Origin: an uncultured Pelagibacteraceae bacterium
GTDB taxonomy: Bacteria > Pseudomonadota > Alphaproteobacteria > Pelagibacterales > Pelagibacteraceae
Direction: 5' to 3'
Length of the DNA: 64,000 bases
Assembly: GCA_902591535.1 (NCBI GenBank)
Contig: CACJBA010000001.1
Location: forward strand, 62,001 to 126,000
The notes under the pieces were generated by a model. That model saw nothing but the letters and a program-made list of their open reading frames with translations, was not told the DNA's origin and searched no databases. Both the position numbers and the translations under genes were made by a program. Positions within the stretch are counted from its first letter, which is position 1. Each line of letters begins with the position of its first letter. Positions 49,781 through 61,754 of the stretch are shown piece by piece.

Positions 49781-52447
49781 ATGGCAGACAAAACACTTAA
49801 TGAAATAAGAAATACTTTCCTAAAGTATTTTGAAAAGAATGATCATAAGATTGTGGAATCTAGTAATTTAGTTCCAAACAATGATCCTACTTTAATGTTT
49901 GCCAATTCTGGAATGGTCCAGTTTAAAAATGTATTCACAGGATTAGAAAAAAGAGACTACGTCAGAGCTACTACTTCTCAAAAATGCGTAAGAGCAGGTG
50001 GAAAACATAATGATCTAGAAAATGTTGGCTATACACCAAGACACCACACATTCTTTGAGATGTTAGGAAATTTTTCTTTTGGTGATTATTTCAAAGAGCA
50101 AGCCATACATTACGCATGGGATTTAATAACAAAAGATTTTGGAATAGATAAAAATAGACTTTATGTAACCGTATTTCATGAAGATGATGAGGCCTTCAAT
50201 TTTTGGAAGAAAATAGCGGGTTTTAGCGATGATAGAATTATAAGGATAGCAACTTCAGATAATTTTTGGTCAATGGGAGAAACAGGTCCTTGTGGACCTT
50301 GCTCTGAAATATTTTTTGATCATGGTGATCATCTACCCGGAGGGTTACCTGGAACTAAAGATGAAGATGGGGATAGATTTATAGAAATTTGGAACTTGGT
50401 CTTTATGCAGTTTGAACAAGTTACAAAAGATAAAAGAATTAATCTTCCAAAACCATCTGTTGATACTGGAATGGGATTAGAAAGAATTGCAGCTTTATTG
50501 CAAGGGTCACATGACAACTATGAAACAGATCATTTTAAAAAAATAATTAATTCTGCATCTGAAATTGTAAAAGTTAAATCAGACAAATCTAATCTTGCAA
50601 GCTTTAGAGTTATAGCTGATCACTTAAGAGCAAGCTCATTTTTAATTGCCGAAGGTGTTTTGCCATCTAACGAAGGTAGAGGATATGTTCTTAGAAGAAT
50701 AATGAGAAGAGGGATGAGACATTCTCATTTATTAGGATCAAAAGAACCAGTTTTTTATAATTTGTTTGATACTCTTAAAAATGAAATGTCTGGAAACTAT
50801 CCAGAACTTGTAAGAGCTGAGTCTCTAATTAAAGAAACTTTAAAAATGGAGGAAGAAAAATTCTTAGTTTTATTAGATAGAGGAATTAAAATTTTAAACG
50901 ATGAAATATCAAAAATAGATAAAGTTTTGCCAGGAGAAGTGGCTTTTAAATTGTATGACACATATGGGTTTCCTTTAGATCTTACAGAAGATATTTTAAG
51001 AAATAAATCAATGTCAATTGACACTGAAAAGTTTCAATCTTTAATGAAAGAAAGTAGAGAGCTTGCTAAAAAAAATTGGAAAGGATCTGGTGATGCAGCT
51101 GTTGAAGATATTTGGTTTGGTATAAAAGATAAGCTAGAAGCAACTGAATTTTTAGGTTATGAAACTAATCAGGCTGAGGGTGTTGTCTTATCGTTGCTTA
51201 AAGACAATAAAGAAGTTAAAGAATTGAAAGAAAATGATGAGGGAATGATTATAGTAAATCAAACCCCTTTTTATGGCGAGTCTGGAGGTCAAGTTGGAGA
51301 TACAGGTAAGATTGCTTCAAATAAATTTAAATTTGAAGTAACAGATGTTCAAAAAAAACTTGGTGATTTATTTGTTCATTATGGAAGAGTAATTAGTGGT
51401 TCGGTTACATTAAAAGATAGTGTCGAATTAAAAATCAATGTTGAAAGAAGAGATGACACTCGTGCTTACCACTCTGCAACACACTTATTACACGAGTCGT
51501 TAAGAAGAGTTTTAGGAAATCATGTAACTCAGAAAGGTTCGTTGGTTGAGCCTAGTAGATTGAGATTTGATTTTAGCCACATGAAACCAATATTAAGTGA
51601 AGAGATAGATAAAATAGAGGAATTTGTTAATTCAATGGTATCTAAAAAATCTGATGTTAAAACTAGATTAATGACACCAGATGAGGCAGTTGAGAATGGT
51701 GCTTTAGCACTATTTGGTGAAAAATATGGTGATGAAGTAAGAGTTCTTTCTATGGGTGATGAGAATGGAAAGTATTTTTCAACTGAATTATGTGGTGGAA
51801 CACATGTAAAAAATACTGGTGATATTGGTAAATTTAAAATTATCAGCCAATCATCAATTGCTGCAGGAGTTAGAAGAATTGAGGCTTTGAGAGACAAACA
51901 GCTAGAGGAATATCTAAAAAATAAAGAAAAATTATCAAATTTATCTTCCGAAAAAAATGAGGAAACTATTAAAGATTTAAGTCAGCAAATTGTAAAATTG
52001 GGAGGAAAACCAAATCTAGATGAATCTGATCAAAAAACTTTAATTAAAAATTTAACTAAACAATTAGAAACTATTTCAGTTAATGCAATTCTAAATGATA
52101 AATCGAAGAACATAATTAAAGACGAAGAAATAAATGGAGTTAAATTAAGACTTCAAAAAATAGATGGACTACCTCCAAAAGAACTAAGAAAACTTGTAGA
52201 CAAAGGTAAAAAAGATTTGAGCGAAGGTATTGTTGTTGTGTTTGCAAATAAAGATGACAAGGTTGGGTTGGCTGTTGGTGTAACGGAAAGTTTAACAAGT
52301 AAGTTTGATGCAGTTCAATTTGTTAAAGTTGGATCTGAAATTATAGGTGGCAAAGGTGGTGGGGGAAGAAAAGATTTTGCCCAAGCAGGTGGACAACATC
52401 AATCGAAAATTGACGAAGCTTTTGAAAAGCTTAAGAGTTTAGTTTAA
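49781..52447 (+). CDS. alaS: Alanyl-tRNA synthetase
   Basis: [50 protein letters not shown]. Confidence 0.99.
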   Translation: MADKTLNEIRNTFLKYFEKNDHKIVESSNLVPNNDPTLMFANSGMVQFKNVFTGLEKRDYVRATTSQKCVRAGGKHNDLENVGYTPRHHTFFEMLGNFSFGDYFKEQAIHYAWDLITKDFGIDKNRLYVTVFHEDDEAFNFWKKIAGFSDDRIIRIATSDNFWSMGETGPCGPCSEIFFDHGDHLPGGLPGTKDEDGDRFIEIWNLVFMQFEQVTKDKRINLPKPSVDTGMGLERIAALLQGSHDNYETDHFKKIINSASEIVKVKSDKSNLASFRVIADHLRASSFLIAEGVLPSNEGRGYVLRRIMRRGMRHSHLLGSKEPVFYNLFDTLKNEMSGNYPELVRAESLIKETLKMEEEKFLVLLDRGIKILNDEISKIDKVLPGEVAFKLYDTYGFPLDLTEDILRNKSMSIDTEKFQSLMKESRELAKKNWKGSGDAAVEDIWFGIKDKLEATEFLGYETNQAEGVVLSLLKDNKEVKELKENDEGMIIVNQTPFYGESGGQVGDTGKIASNKFKFEVTDVQKKLGDLFVHYGRVISGSVTLKDSVELKINVERRDDTRAYHSATHLLHESLRRVLGNHVTQKGSLVEPSRLRFDFSHMKPILSEEIDKIEEFVNSMVSKKSDVKTRLMTPDEAVENGALALFGEKYGDEVRVLSMGDENGKYFSTELCGGTHVKNTGDIGKFKIISQSSIAAGVRRIEALRDKQLEEYLKNKEKLSNLSSEKNEETIKDLSQQIVKLGGKPNLDESDQKTLIKNLTKQLETISVNAILNDKSKNIIKDEEINGVKLRLQKIDGLPPKELRKLVDKGKKDLSEGIVVVFANKDDKVGLAVGVTESLTSKFDAVQFVKVGSEIIGGKGGGGRKDFAQAGGQHQSKIDEAFEKLKSLV

Positions 52448-53653
52448 TTTTTTTTTCAAATTACTATCAATTTCATCCAAGAATTGATTTGTCGTAAGGT
52501 ATTTGCTCTCAGGACCAACTAAGATGGCTAAGTCTTTTGTCATAGAACCATTTTCAACACATTCTATACAAACTTTTTCAAGTGTTTGAGCAAAATTAAT
52601 TAATTCTTGGTTGTTGTCTAGCTTCCCTCTATGTGCAAGTCCTCTCGTCCATGCAAAAATTGATGCAATAGGGTTAGTTGAAGTTTCTTTACCTTGTTGA
52701 TGCATTCTATAATGTCTAGTTACAGTTCCATGAGCCGCTTCTGCTTCCATTACTTTTCCATCAGGAGTTAAAAGAGTACTTGTCATCAGACCAAGTGAAC
52801 CATAACCTTGAGCCATAGTATCAGACTGGACATCTCCATCATAATTTTTACATGCCCAAATATATTTACCACTCCACTTCATTGCACAAGCAACCATATC
52901 ATCAATTAATCTATGTTCGTAAGTTAAATTATTTTTTTCGAATTCTTTTTTATATTCATTTTCAAATACTTCTTGGAATATATCTTTAAATCTTCCATCA
53001 TATTGTTTTAAAATTGTATTTTTAGTAGACATATAGACAGGCCATTTTTTTATTAATCCATAACTGAAACAAGATCGTGCAAAATCCTCAATAGATTTGT
53101 CTAAATTATACATTGAAAGAGCAACACCCGGACCTGTGAAATTAAATACTTCATATTTAATTTCATCTTTTCCATCCTCTGATGTCCATCTAACTTCCAT
53201 TTTACCTTTACCGGGTACTTTAAAATCCGTAGCTCGATATTGGTCTCCAAAAGCATGTCTTCCAATAATTACAGGATCAGTCCATGATGGAACCAGTTTT
53301 GGAATATTTTTGCAGATAATAGGTTCTCTAAAAACTGTCCCTCCAATAATATTTCTTATGGTACCATTTGGAGATCTCCACATTTTTTTTAAATCAAATT
53401 CCTCAACTCTTGCTTCATCAGGAGTTATAGTTGCGCATTTAATTCCAACACCAATTTTTTTTATAGCTTTTGCTGAATCAATAGTGATTTGATCATCAGT
53501 TTTATCCCTACTTTTCATTCCTAAATCGTAATATTCAATTCCAAGATCGATATAAGGGAGAATAAGCTTGTTCTTAATGAACTCCCAAATAATTCGTGTC
53601 ATTTCATCACCATCCAGCTCTACTACCGGGTTTTTTACGTTGATTTTGCTCAT
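52439..53653 (-). CDS. icd: NADP-dependent isocitrate dehydrogenase
   Basis: [40 protein letters not shown]. Confidence 0.97.
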   Translation of the reverse strand: MSKINVKNPVVELDGDEMTRIIWEFIKNKLILPYIDLGIEYYDLGMKSRDKTDDQITIDSAKAIKKIGVGIKCATITPDEARVEEFDLKKMWRSPNGTIRNIIGGTVFREPIICKNIPKLVPSWTDPVIIGRHAFGDQYRATDFKVPGKGKMEVRWTSEDGKDEIKYEVFNFTGPGVALSMYNLDKSIEDFARSCFSYGLIKKWPVYMSTKNTILKQYDGRFKDIFQEVFENEYKKEFEKNNLTYEHRLIDDMVACAMKWSGKYIWACKNYDGDVQSDTMAQGYGSLGLMTSTLLTPDGKVMEAEAAHGTVTRHYRMHQQGKETSTNPIASIFAWTRGLAHRGKLDNNQELINFAQTLEKVCIECVENGSMTKDLAILVGPESKYLTTNQFLDEIDSNLKKKLN

Positions 53654-53730
53654 TAATTAAAAAACTATCTTATTAATTGAATTTGATCATTTTATATACA
53701 TATTAATCGAAAATTAGCAAATAGAAGAAT

Positions 53731-54378
53731 ATGTTTAGTAAAATATTTCCAAAAATTCATACAGAAGGTTACAAGTTTATAGTTATAGCAGCATTTATAA
53801 CAATCATATTTTTAATCATAAATAATTTTCTTGGACTAATTGGTTTATTGCTAACTATATGGGTCTATTATTTTTTCAGAGATCCAGAAAGAATAATTAT
53901 AGGAGACGACAGTTATTTAGTTAGTCCAGCAGATGGAGAAGTAATTAAAGTAGAGGAAGTAGATGGGCCTAAAGAACTTAATTTAGAAAATAAAAAATTC
54001 AAAAAAATAAGTATCTTTATGAACGTTTTTGATTGTCATGTTAATAGAACCCCTTGTTCGGGTACAGTCGAGGAAATTTTATATAAGCCTGGAAAATTTT
54101 TGAATGCTTCATTAGATAAAGCAAGTGAAGATAATGAAAGAAATTATTATAAGATAAAAGATAAACATGGAAATGATATTATTGTAGTTCAAATAGCTGG
54201 ATTAGTTGCAAGAAGAATTGTTTGTGAAACAAATCAAAATCAAGAGTTAACCCAAGGTGAAAGAATTGGAATGATTAGGTTTGGTAGTAGAGCCGATGTT
54301 TATTATGAAAATTATGAGCCACTTGTAAAAGTTGGTCAAACAGCAATTTCTGGAGAGACTTTGTTGGCTAAAAATTAA
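53731..54378 (+). CDS. psd: Phosphatidylserine decarboxylase
   Basis: VSPADGEVIKVEE, FDCHVNRTPCSGTVEEI, GMIRFGSRADVY. Confidence 0.93.
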   Translation: MFSKIFPKIHTEGYKFIVIAAFITIIFLIINNFLGLIGLLLTIWVYYFFRDPERIIIGDDSYLVSPADGEVIKVEEVDGPKELNLENKKFKKISIFMNVFDCHVNRTPCSGTVEEILYKPGKFLNASLDKASEDNERNYYKIKDKHGNDIIVVQIAGLVARRIVCETNQNQELTQGERIGMIRFGSRADVYYENYEPLVKVGQTAISGETLLAKN

Positions 54379-54380
54379 TT

Positions 54381-55190
54381 ATGGAACAACCAAAAAACAA
54401 TATAAAAATTGTTACTGACAAAAAAAATAAAGCAAGAGTAATTTTGCCTAATATGCTTACTTTGATTGGAGTATGTATAGGGTTAACGTCAATAAGATTT
54501 GCTCTAGATGGAAGATTTGAATTTGCAGTCATAGCAATTATTCTTGCTGCATTGATAGACGGATTAGATGGAAGAATTGCTAGATTAATTAACGCAACCT
54601 CAAAAGTAGGAAAAGAGCTAGACTCATTAACTGACATGATTAGTTTTGGAGTAGCTCCTGCATTTATAATGTATTTTTGGAAATTAAATACACTTGGAAG
54701 ATTTGGATGGTTGTTGTGCCTTATATATGTGATTTGTGTAGCATTAAGATTAGCTAGATTTAATGTAAATACAGGTCAAGCTCCATCATGGAGAGACAAT
54801 TTTTTTGAGGGCGTCCCATCACCAGCGGGAGGTATTTTAGTTTTAACCCCACTAATTTTAAGTTTGGCAAGTTTTGATTTTTTTCAAATTAATTACGATG
54901 TATTAGTGCCAATTTTTTTCGTTACAACTTCATTGCTCTTGATAAGTAAATTTCCAAGTTATTCATTTAAAAAAATTGTAATTCAGAGAAAAGCAACTAT
55001 TTTTTTATTGTTTGGAATAGTTTTGTTTTTTGGTTTATTACTGATTTATCCATTTAATGTTATTTTTATAAGTGCAATAATTTATTTAAGTATGCTTCCA
55101 ATTAGTTTCTTTCATTATCAAAAATTAAAGAAACAAAATGAAGATCAAAATTATAATGACGATGAAGATGATCTTGAAGATGTATTGTAA
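54381..55190 (+). CDS. pssA: CDP-diacylglycerol-serine O-phosphatidyltransferase
   Basis: DGLDGRIARLINATSKVGKELDSLTDMISFGVAPA. Confidence 0.95.
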   Translation: MEQPKNNIKIVTDKKNKARVILPNMLTLIGVCIGLTSIRFALDGRFEFAVIAIILAALIDGLDGRIARLINATSKVGKELDSLTDMISFGVAPAFIMYFWKLNTLGRFGWLLCLIYVICVALRLARFNVNTGQAPSWRDNFFEGVPSPAGGILVLTPLILSLASFDFFQINYDVLVPIFFVTTSLLLISKFPSYSFKKIVIQRKATIFLLFGIVLFFGLLLIYPFNVIFISAIIYLSMLPISFFHYQKLKKQNEDQNYNDDEDDLEDVL

Positions 55191-56101
55191 TGAAAAAAAA
55201 TGTAATTGTATCTTTAGCTGACTCTAATTATTACCCATTATTATGTGAATTAATTGATTCAATTAAAAGATTTAGTGAGAGCATCAACACAGCAATTTGC
55301 ATATTGGATGCTGGTTTATCAGATAATCAAAAAAAGGAATTATCATCAAAAGTAGATGAAATTAAATCAGCTGAATGGGATATAAAAGTTCCGGATAACA
55401 AAATTAAAGGTCGTGAATGGTTAAAGAGTCAAGTATCTAGAGCATTTTTGCCTAAGTATTTCCCAAATTATGAAAAATACTTATGGATTGATTGTGATGC
55501 CTGGGTCAATGATTGGAAAACTGTCGAGATTTATTTTAAAGCTTGTGATAACGGTAAACTTGGAATTACTCAAACAATAGGACCTGGCTACAAAATAACT
55601 TCAAGGGTAGATTGGGTGTTTGGAAGACTAGCAGTTATTAAATCCCAAAATTTTAAACACGCTATAAAATCAAATATCAGTTATGAAAAAGCAAGAAAGC
55701 TAGCATTTGCACCGCATATTAATATTGGTGTTTTCTCATTAGAAAAAAATTCAATCTGTTGGAATTCTTGGCAAGAAAATTTAAGACATACATTAAAAGG
55801 TGGAGAAATATTTGGTTCAGAACAATTAGCAATGAATATGTCTGTATATATTGATAACATTGAGTCTGAATTTCTTCCACTAAATTGTAATTGGATTACT
55901 AGTAATCTTTTACCTAAATTTGATGAAGAAAATAAAACCTTCGTAGAACCTTATTTACCAAATTATAAAATAGGAATTATGCACTTAGCTGCAGGTATTT
56001 GGAAAGATAATAAAGATATGAGATTAGATAAGGACATTAAAATAGATATTAAAACTCTTACAGGTAAAATTTTAAATAAAAGTTTAAGATTTAATAATTA
56101 A
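55190..56101 (+). CDS. GT8-like glycosyltransferase
   Basis: YLWIDCDAWVND (DxD-like motif), GSEQLAMN. Confidence 0.65.
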   Translation: MKKNVIVSLADSNYYPLLCELIDSIKRFSESINTAICILDAGLSDNQKKELSSKVDEIKSAEWDIKVPDNKIKGREWLKSQVSRAFLPKYFPNYEKYLWIDCDAWVNDWKTVEIYFKACDNGKLGITQTIGPGYKITSRVDWVFGRLAVIKSQNFKHAIKSNISYEKARKLAFAPHINIGVFSLEKNSICWNSWQENLRHTLKGGEIFGSEQLAMNMSVYIDNIESEFLPLNCNWITSNLLPKFDEENKTFVEPYLPNYKIGIMHLAAGIWKDNKDMRLDKDIKIDIKTLTGKILNKSLRFNN

Positions 56102-56713
56102 TTGAAAAAAAATAAAATCTCTAAGAATTGGGTAAACAAACAACGTAGAGATATCTATGTAAGACAATCAAAAGTAGATGGTTACAGAGCTAGATCGGCT
56201 TATAAATTAATTGAAATTGATGAAAAATTTAAAATTTTTAAAGGTGGTTTATCAATAATTGATATTGGTGCGGCTCCTGGTAGTTGGTCACAATATGCTC
56301 TTAAAGCCTCAAAAAATAGTAAGTTAATATCTGTAGATCTAAAAAAAATGCAACCAATAGGTAATAGCGTCCAAATTCAAGGGGATTTCACAGAAGAGAA
56401 AATTCAAGAAGAAATAAAAAAAAATATAAATACTAAAGTTGACGTTGTGATGTCTGATATGGCTGTAGACACAACTGGTATTAAAAATATCGACTCAATT
56501 CAAACTGGAGAACTTTGTAAAGAGGCAATGAACTTTGCAAAAGATTTAATGAAAGAAAATGCTTACTTTATTTCAAAGATTTTTATGGGTGGGACATTTA
56601 ACGAAATCGTCGCAGAGGGAAAAAAATATTTTAAAGAAGTTAAGGTTTTTAAACCAAAATCTAGCAGAAAAGATTCAAAAGAAAGTTTTATAGTTTGTAG
56701 AAAAATTCGATAG
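56102..56713 (+). CDS. rlmE: 23S rRNA (uridine-2'-O) methyltransferase RlmE/FtsJ
   Basis: TTG start; RARSAYKLIEIDEKF, IIDIGAAPGSWSQYAL, VMSDMAVDTTG. Confidence 0.94.
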   Translation: MKKNKISKNWVNKQRRDIYVRQSKVDGYRARSAYKLIEIDEKFKIFKGGLSIIDIGAAPGSWSQYALKASKNSKLISVDLKKMQPIGNSVQIQGDFTEEKIQEEIKKNINTKVDVVMSDMAVDTTGIKNIDSIQTGELCKEAMNFAKDLMKENAYFISKIFMGGTFNEIVAEGKKYFKEVKVFKPKSSRKDSKESFIVCRKIR

Positions 56714-56750
56714 AGACTTTTAATTTAAAAGGAATCGTATATAAAAGATT

Positions 56751-57827
56751 ATGGTTCCTATAAAAGAAGCACTTACCTTTGACGATGTTACATTAGCTCC
56801 AAAGTATTCTGAAATATTGCCTTCTGAAACAGATACCGGTGTATCTTTAACTAAGTATTTAAAACTTAAAATTCCACTTCTATCATCTGCAATGGATACA
56901 GTTACTGAAAGCAGAATGGCTATAGCTATGGCAAAAGCTGGAGGTATAGGAGTTATTCATCGAAATCTAGATATTGAAAAACAGTTATCAGAAATAAAAA
57001 AGGTTAAAAAACAAAAATTAGTAGTTGGAGCAGCTGTAGGTGCAGCACCAAATGAATTTGTTAGAGCTAAAGAAATAATTAAAGAGGGCGTAGATTTAAT
57101 TGTAGTGGATACAGCGCATGCCCATACAAAGAAAGTTGCTGAAATAATTAAATATATAAAAAAAATTAAGACTAACAAAATCGCATTGTGTGCAGGGAAT
57201 ATTGCAACACCAGAAGCTGCAAAATTCCTTATAAATCTAGGAGTAGACGTAATTAAGGTTGGTATAGGGCCGGGCTCTATTTGTACAACAAGATTAGTTG
57301 CTGGTATTGGAGTTCCTCAGCTAAGTGCAATTTTAGCTGTAAGAGGTGGTTTAAAGAATAAAAATGTTAAAATAATTTCAGATGGTGGAATAAAATATTC
57401 TGGTGATTTGGCAAAAGCTTTTGCTGCAGGTGCTGATGCGGTAATGATAGGTTCATTATTTGCAGGAACAAATGAAACCCCGGGAAAATTAATCAAAAAA
57501 AAAGGTCAACTCTTTAAGAGCTTTAGAGGAATGGGGTCTGTTGGAGCTATGAACAAAGGATCAGCTGACAGATATTTTCAAAAAAAACAAAAAGATTCCT
57601 CAAAATATGTGCCAGAGGGTGTTGAAGGTTTTGTTAAATATAAAGGAGAAGTTGGGACCATTATTTATAAATTAATTGGTGGATTGAAATCTTCTATGGG
57701 TTATCTTGGATCAAAAACTATTATTAAATTAAGAAATAAACCACAGTTTGTAAAAATTACAAAAGCTGGATTTTACGAAAGTATGGTTCATAATGTGGAT
57801 GTGGTAAAAAACGATAGTAAATATTAA
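56751..57827 (+). CDS. guaB: IMP dehydrogenase lacking the CBS (Bateman) domain
   Basis: [40 protein letters not shown]; only 358 aa, with the region between [13 protein letters not shown] and KLVVGAAVG contracted. Confidence 0.95.
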   Translation: MVPIKEALTFDDVTLAPKYSEILPSETDTGVSLTKYLKLKIPLLSSAMDTVTESRMAIAMAKAGGIGVIHRNLDIEKQLSEIKKVKKQKLVVGAAVGAAPNEFVRAKEIIKEGVDLIVVDTAHAHTKKVAEIIKYIKKIKTNKIALCAGNIATPEAAKFLINLGVDVIKVGIGPGSICTTRLVAGIGVPQLSAILAVRGGLKNKNVKIISDGGIKYSGDLAKAFAAGADAVMIGSLFAGTNETPGKLIKKKGQLFKSFRGMGSVGAMNKGSADRYFQKKQKDSSKYVPEGVEGFVKYKGEVGTIIYKLIGGLKSSMGYLGSKTIIKLRNKPQFVKITKAGFYESMVHNVDVVKNDSKY

Positions 57828-58267
57828 TGAGCAATTTTTTTAAGATAATTGGACTATTACTGTTAACAATTTCTTTTAATAGCACATCTTATAGTAAAGA
57901 AAATTTTTTTAATGAAGCTCTAGAATTATTCAAAAAAGAAAAATATGAGGATGCACGTTTTTTATTTGAAAGAAATATAGTTTTTAATCCAAAGGATGCA
58001 AATTCATATTTATATTTGGCTAAAATTTATAACCAAGAAGAAAATCAAAGAAAAGAAGAATATAATTTAGAAACAACACTTTTAATCCAGCCTGATAACG
58101 AAGAAGCCTTATTAATGTTGATAAAAATTGCTCTAGAAAAATCTAATTATGAAAAAGTCAAAAATCTTTCTGACAAGTTTGTGAAAGTTTGCAAAAATTT
58201 ATGTGGTGAAAATAAAGATATTCAAGATTCATTAAAAAATATAGAACCAGAAAATAATGAGTCTTGA
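57827..58267 (+). CDS. TPR-containing exported protein
   Basis: [39 protein letters not shown]. Confidence 0.75.
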   Translation: MSNFFKIIGLLLLTISFNSTSYSKENFFNEALELFKKEKYEDARFLFERNIVFNPKDANSYLYLAKIYNQEENQRKEEYNLETTLLIQPDNEEALLMLIKIALEKSNYEKVKNLSDKFVKVCKNLCGENKDIQDSLKNIEPENNES

Positions 58268-59819
58268 TCAAAATTTGGATAAAATCTTAATCATAGATTT
58301 TGGATCACAATTTACTCAATTAATTGCAAGAAGAGTAAGAGAATTAGGCATTTTTTCTGAGATAATTAGTCATAAAAAAATTAAACTAAAAGACATAAAT
58401 AATGCTGTTAAGGGAATAGTATTATCTGGTGGCCCATTAAATGTTTATCAAATAAAAAAATACTCATTTGATAAAAAAATTTTGCAACTTAATGTACCAG
58501 TGCTTGGAATATGTTTTGGTCATCAAATATTATCAAAAATTAATGGTGGAAAAGTAAAACAGTCGAAACATCGAGAATTTGGGCTAGCTAATGTTTATAA
58601 AAAAAATAAAAGTCTCTTAACATCAAATTTTTTTGGAAATAAAAAATCCAAACAAGTTTGGATGAGTCATGCTGATCAAGTTTCAAAACTTCCAAAAAAC
58701 TTTAAAGTCGTAGCTTCAAGCACCAATTCAAAATTTGCAATTGTTGAAGATAAAATAAAAAAATATTATGGAGTACAATTTCATCCAGAGGTTACACATA
58801 CTGAAAATGGAAAAAAAATAATAAGTAATTTTATTTTTTTAATTTGTAAAATTAAAAAAAATTGGTCTTCAAAGGATCAAAAAAACCAATTAATTAAAGA
58901 TGTTAGAAAACAAGTTGGAACACATAAGGTAATTTGTGCTTTATCAGGAGGAGTAGATAGTAGTGTAGTTGCTCAATTACTGAATAAAGCTATTGGTAAA
59001 AAACTTTATTGTATTTTTGTAAACACAGGTCTTTTAAGGAAAAATGAGGAAGCTCAAGTAGTTCAAACTTTTAAAAAGCGTTTAAAAATGAATTTAATTT
59101 ATGTAAATGCTGAAAAAGAATTTTTGAAGAAGTTAAAAAATGTTTCTGATCCAGAAAGAAAGAGAAAAATAATAGGTAATTTATTTATTAAAATATTTGA
59201 AAGATATTCAAAGAAAATTAAAAATGTTAAATTCTTAGCTCAAGGAACTCTTTATCCAGATTTAATTGAGAGTAAATCTGTTACCGGTAGTCAAACCTCC
59301 AAAATCAAATCTCATCATAATGTTGGTGGTTTACCAAAAAAAATGAATTTAAAATTAGTAGAACCATTAAAATTTTTATTTAAAGATGAAGTAAGAAAAT
59401 TAGGATTAGAGTTAAAATTAAGTAAAGAAATTATCTCAAGACATCCATTTCCAGGACCAGGTCTAGCTATTCGAATGCCAGGTATAATTACGAATGAAAA
59501 AATAAAAATTTTAAAAGAAGCCGATTATTATTTTATCCAAGCTTTAAAAGACTACGGTCTTTATCACAAAATTTGGCAGGCATATGCAGCATTGCTTCCA
59601 GTAAAAACGGTAGGAGTCATGGGTGACAATCGAACGTATGAATATTTATGTTTATTGAGAGCTATTACCTCTGAAGATGGGATGACTGCAGACTATTATG
59701 AATTTAAAAAGTCTTTTATGCAAAATATATCAAACAAAATAGTTAACAGTATAAGGGGTATAAATAGGGTAGTGTACGACGTTACATCTAAACCACCTAG
59801 CACTATTGAATTAGAGTAG
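58257..59819 (+). CDS. guaA: GMP synthase (glutamine-hydrolysing)
   Basis: [45 protein letters not shown]. Confidence 0.98.
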   Translation: MSLDQNLDKILIIDFGSQFTQLIARRVRELGIFSEIISHKKIKLKDINNAVKGIVLSGGPLNVYQIKKYSFDKKILQLNVPVLGICFGHQILSKINGGKVKQSKHREFGLANVYKKNKSLLTSNFFGNKKSKQVWMSHADQVSKLPKNFKVVASSTNSKFAIVEDKIKKYYGVQFHPEVTHTENGKKIISNFIFLICKIKKNWSSKDQKNQLIKDVRKQVGTHKVICALSGGVDSSVVAQLLNKAIGKKLYCIFVNTGLLRKNEEAQVVQTFKKRLKMNLIYVNAEKEFLKKLKNVSDPERKRKIIGNLFIKIFERYSKKIKNVKFLAQGTLYPDLIESKSVTGSQTSKIKSHHNVGGLPKKMNLKLVEPLKFLFKDEVRKLGLELKLSKEIISRHPFPGPGLAIRMPGIITNEKIKILKEADYYFIQALKDYGLYHKIWQAYAALLPVKTVGVMGDNRTYEYLCLLRAITSEDGMTADYYEFKKSFMQNISNKIVNSIRGINRVVYDVTSKPPSTIELE

Positions 59820-59841
59820 TTTTCAAATATAAGTAAAGCTT

Positions 59842-60261
59842 ATGAAATATTTACATACAATGATTAGAATTAAAAACGTAGATGAGTCTCTCAGGTTTTT
59901 CTGTGAAGGGCTTGGTTTACAAGAAACAAGAAGAATGGAAAATGAAAAAGGTAGATTTACTCTAATTTTTCTAGCAGCTCCTAATGATGAAAAAGCAGAG
60001 ATAGAATTAACTTATAATTGGGATGGTGATGAACTTGGTGAAGGTTCAAGAAATTTTGGCCATCTTGCATATAGAGTAGATAATATTTATGAAACCTGCC
60101 AAAGATTAATGGATATGGGCTACACTATTAATAGACCACCAAGAGATGGTCATATGGCTTTTGTTAGATCGCCAGACAAAATATCAATTGAAATACTTCA
60201 AGAAGGAAATTTAGAACCCAAAGAACCTTGGGCTTCAATGGAAAATACCGGCTCTTGGTAG
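59842..60261 (+). CDS. gloA: Lactoylglutathione lyase
   Basis: MIRIKNVDESLRFFCEGLGLQETRR, IELTYNW, GHLAYRVDNIYETCQRL. Confidence 0.92.
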   Translation: MKYLHTMIRIKNVDESLRFFCEGLGLQETRRMENEKGRFTLIFLAAPNDEKAEIELTYNWDGDELGEGSRNFGHLAYRVDNIYETCQRLMDMGYTINRPPRDGHMAFVRSPDKISIEILQEGNLEPKEPWASMENTGSW

Positions 60262-60265
60262 GTCG

Positions 60266-61039
60266 ATGAAAAAAAAAATTACAGATTTAATTAAAAAAAA
60301 AAATAAAAAAAAAATTGTAAGTTTAACTGCTTACTCAAAAAACATAGCTTCAATTTTAGACAACTATTGTGATATTGTTCTTGTAGGAGATTCTCTCGGT
60401 TCAGTTTTATATAATTATAAATCTACTAGAGAAGTATCTCTAAGTATGATGATAGAACATTCAAAGAGTGTCAGAATGGGAATTAAAAAAGCTTTAATGG
60501 TTGTTGATATGCCACATAATACCTATCGAAATTCAAAAGAAGCTTTAAAAAATGCAAAAAAAATAATGTTAAAAACCAAGTGTGACGCTGTGAAATTGGA
60601 GGGTGGAAAAAAAATTTATGAAACAGTTAAAACTTTAGTTAAAAATAAAATTCCGGTTATGGGTCATTTAGGTTTGCTTCCTCAGTCAGATAAAACATTT
60701 AAATTTAAAGGTAAAAAAAAGTTAGAGAGACAAAACATTATAAAGGACTCGCAATTATTAGAAAAAGCTGGAGTATTTTCAGTCGTTTTAGAATGCGTTG
60801 AAACTTCTTTAGCAAAACTTTTGACACAAAATTTAAAGGTACCAACAATTGGAATTGGAGCTTCCAAATATTGCGATGGTCAAATACTAGTTTTTGATGA
60901 TTTGATTGGATTAAATCCAATGAATTATAGGTTTGTAAAAAAATATGCAAATATTAGAAATGAAATTTCTAAAGCCGTTTCAAATTATTCAAAAGAAGTA
61001 AGAAAAATTAAATTTCCAAATAAAAATAACTCTTATTAA
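60266..61039 (+). CDS. panB: 3-methyl-2-oxobutanoate hydroxymethyltransferase
   Basis: VLVGDSLGSVLYNYKSTREVSLSMMIEHSKSVRMG, VKLEGG, VPVMGHLGLLPQS-like. Confidence 0.94.
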   Translation: MKKKITDLIKKKNKKKIVSLTAYSKNIASILDNYCDIVLVGDSLGSVLYNYKSTREVSLSMMIEHSKSVRMGIKKALMVVDMPHNTYRNSKEALKNAKKIMLKTKCDAVKLEGGKKIYETVKTLVKNKIPVMGHLGLLPQSDKTFKFKGKKKLERQNIIKDSQLLEKAGVFSVVLECVETSLAKLLTQNLKVPTIGIGASKYCDGQILVFDDLIGLNPMNYRFVKKYANIRNEISKAVSNYSKEVRKIKFPNKNNSY

Positions 61040-61651
61040 TTAAAAGTATTTTTTAAATTCTTCATTAATATTTAATATTTCAAGGTCCACTAATCCACCA
61101 ATTACTAGTTGAAGACCAACAATTAAGATAAACACCAAACCAACATAAGCTATCCAAATATGTCTTTGTATATAATTAGCCATATATGTTGCTAGAGCAC
61201 CAGTTAAAACAACTGATAACATAAGACCAAATATCATAAATCCAAAATATCCTTTTGCTGCCGCAACTACACCAATTACATTATCGAAACTAATCATGAT
61301 ATCTGCAAATAAAACTTTTCCAATACTGCTTATGTACGAAGGTTCCTTCCCTTTTTTTGTAGTAGGTTTAACTTTTTTAATGTCTAATAAATCTTTCCTT
61401 AAATCATTTACAATCCAAATTAATAACAAACCACCTAAAATCTTTATAAAATAAAATTCAAATAAAAAAGTTGCGAAAATTGCAAAAAAGATTTTAAAAA
61501 CGAAAGCTCCAATTACACCCCAAAGAATTATTTGTTTTCTATTTTTTGGAACAAAATTTGAAGCAATTGATCCAACAATTACTGCATTATCAGCAGTTAA
61601 TATAATGGTGATAAAAATTATATTGGTTAAAATTATGAGTTCTTCAATCAA
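61040..61651 (-). CDS. TerC/YjbE family integral membrane protein
   Basis: TADNAVIVGSIASNFVPKNRKQIILWGVIGAFVFKIFFAI, DIMISFDNVIGVVAAAKG. Confidence 0.88.
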   Translation of the reverse strand: MIEELIILTNIIFITIILTADNAVIVGSIASNFVPKNRKQIILWGVIGAFVFKIFFAIFATFLFEFYFIKILGGLLLIWIVNDLRKDLLDIKKVKPTTKKGKEPSYISSIGKVLFADIMISFDNVIGVVAAAKGYFGFMIFGLMLSVVLTGALATYMANYIQRHIWIAYVGLVFILIVGLQLVIGGLVDLEILNINEEFKKYF

Positions 61652-61702
61652 GATGGATTAATAATGTTTAAATTTTTTTAGTTTTTCAATAAATACCATT
61701 TT

Positions 61703-61735
61703 CATAAAAAAGGCGGTCAAGTTTATGACCGCCTT
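61703..61735 (-). terminator. Rho-independent terminator downstream of livK-like gene
   Basis: Minus strand AAGGCGGTCA-TAAACT-TGACCGCCTT plus T run. Confidence 0.9.
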
Positions 61736-61754
61736 ATTAATATTTTATAATATT

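Noticed and set aside
49231-53492. ORFs antisense to recA, alaS and icd
   Set aside because: Shadow ORFs opposite conserved housekeeping genes.
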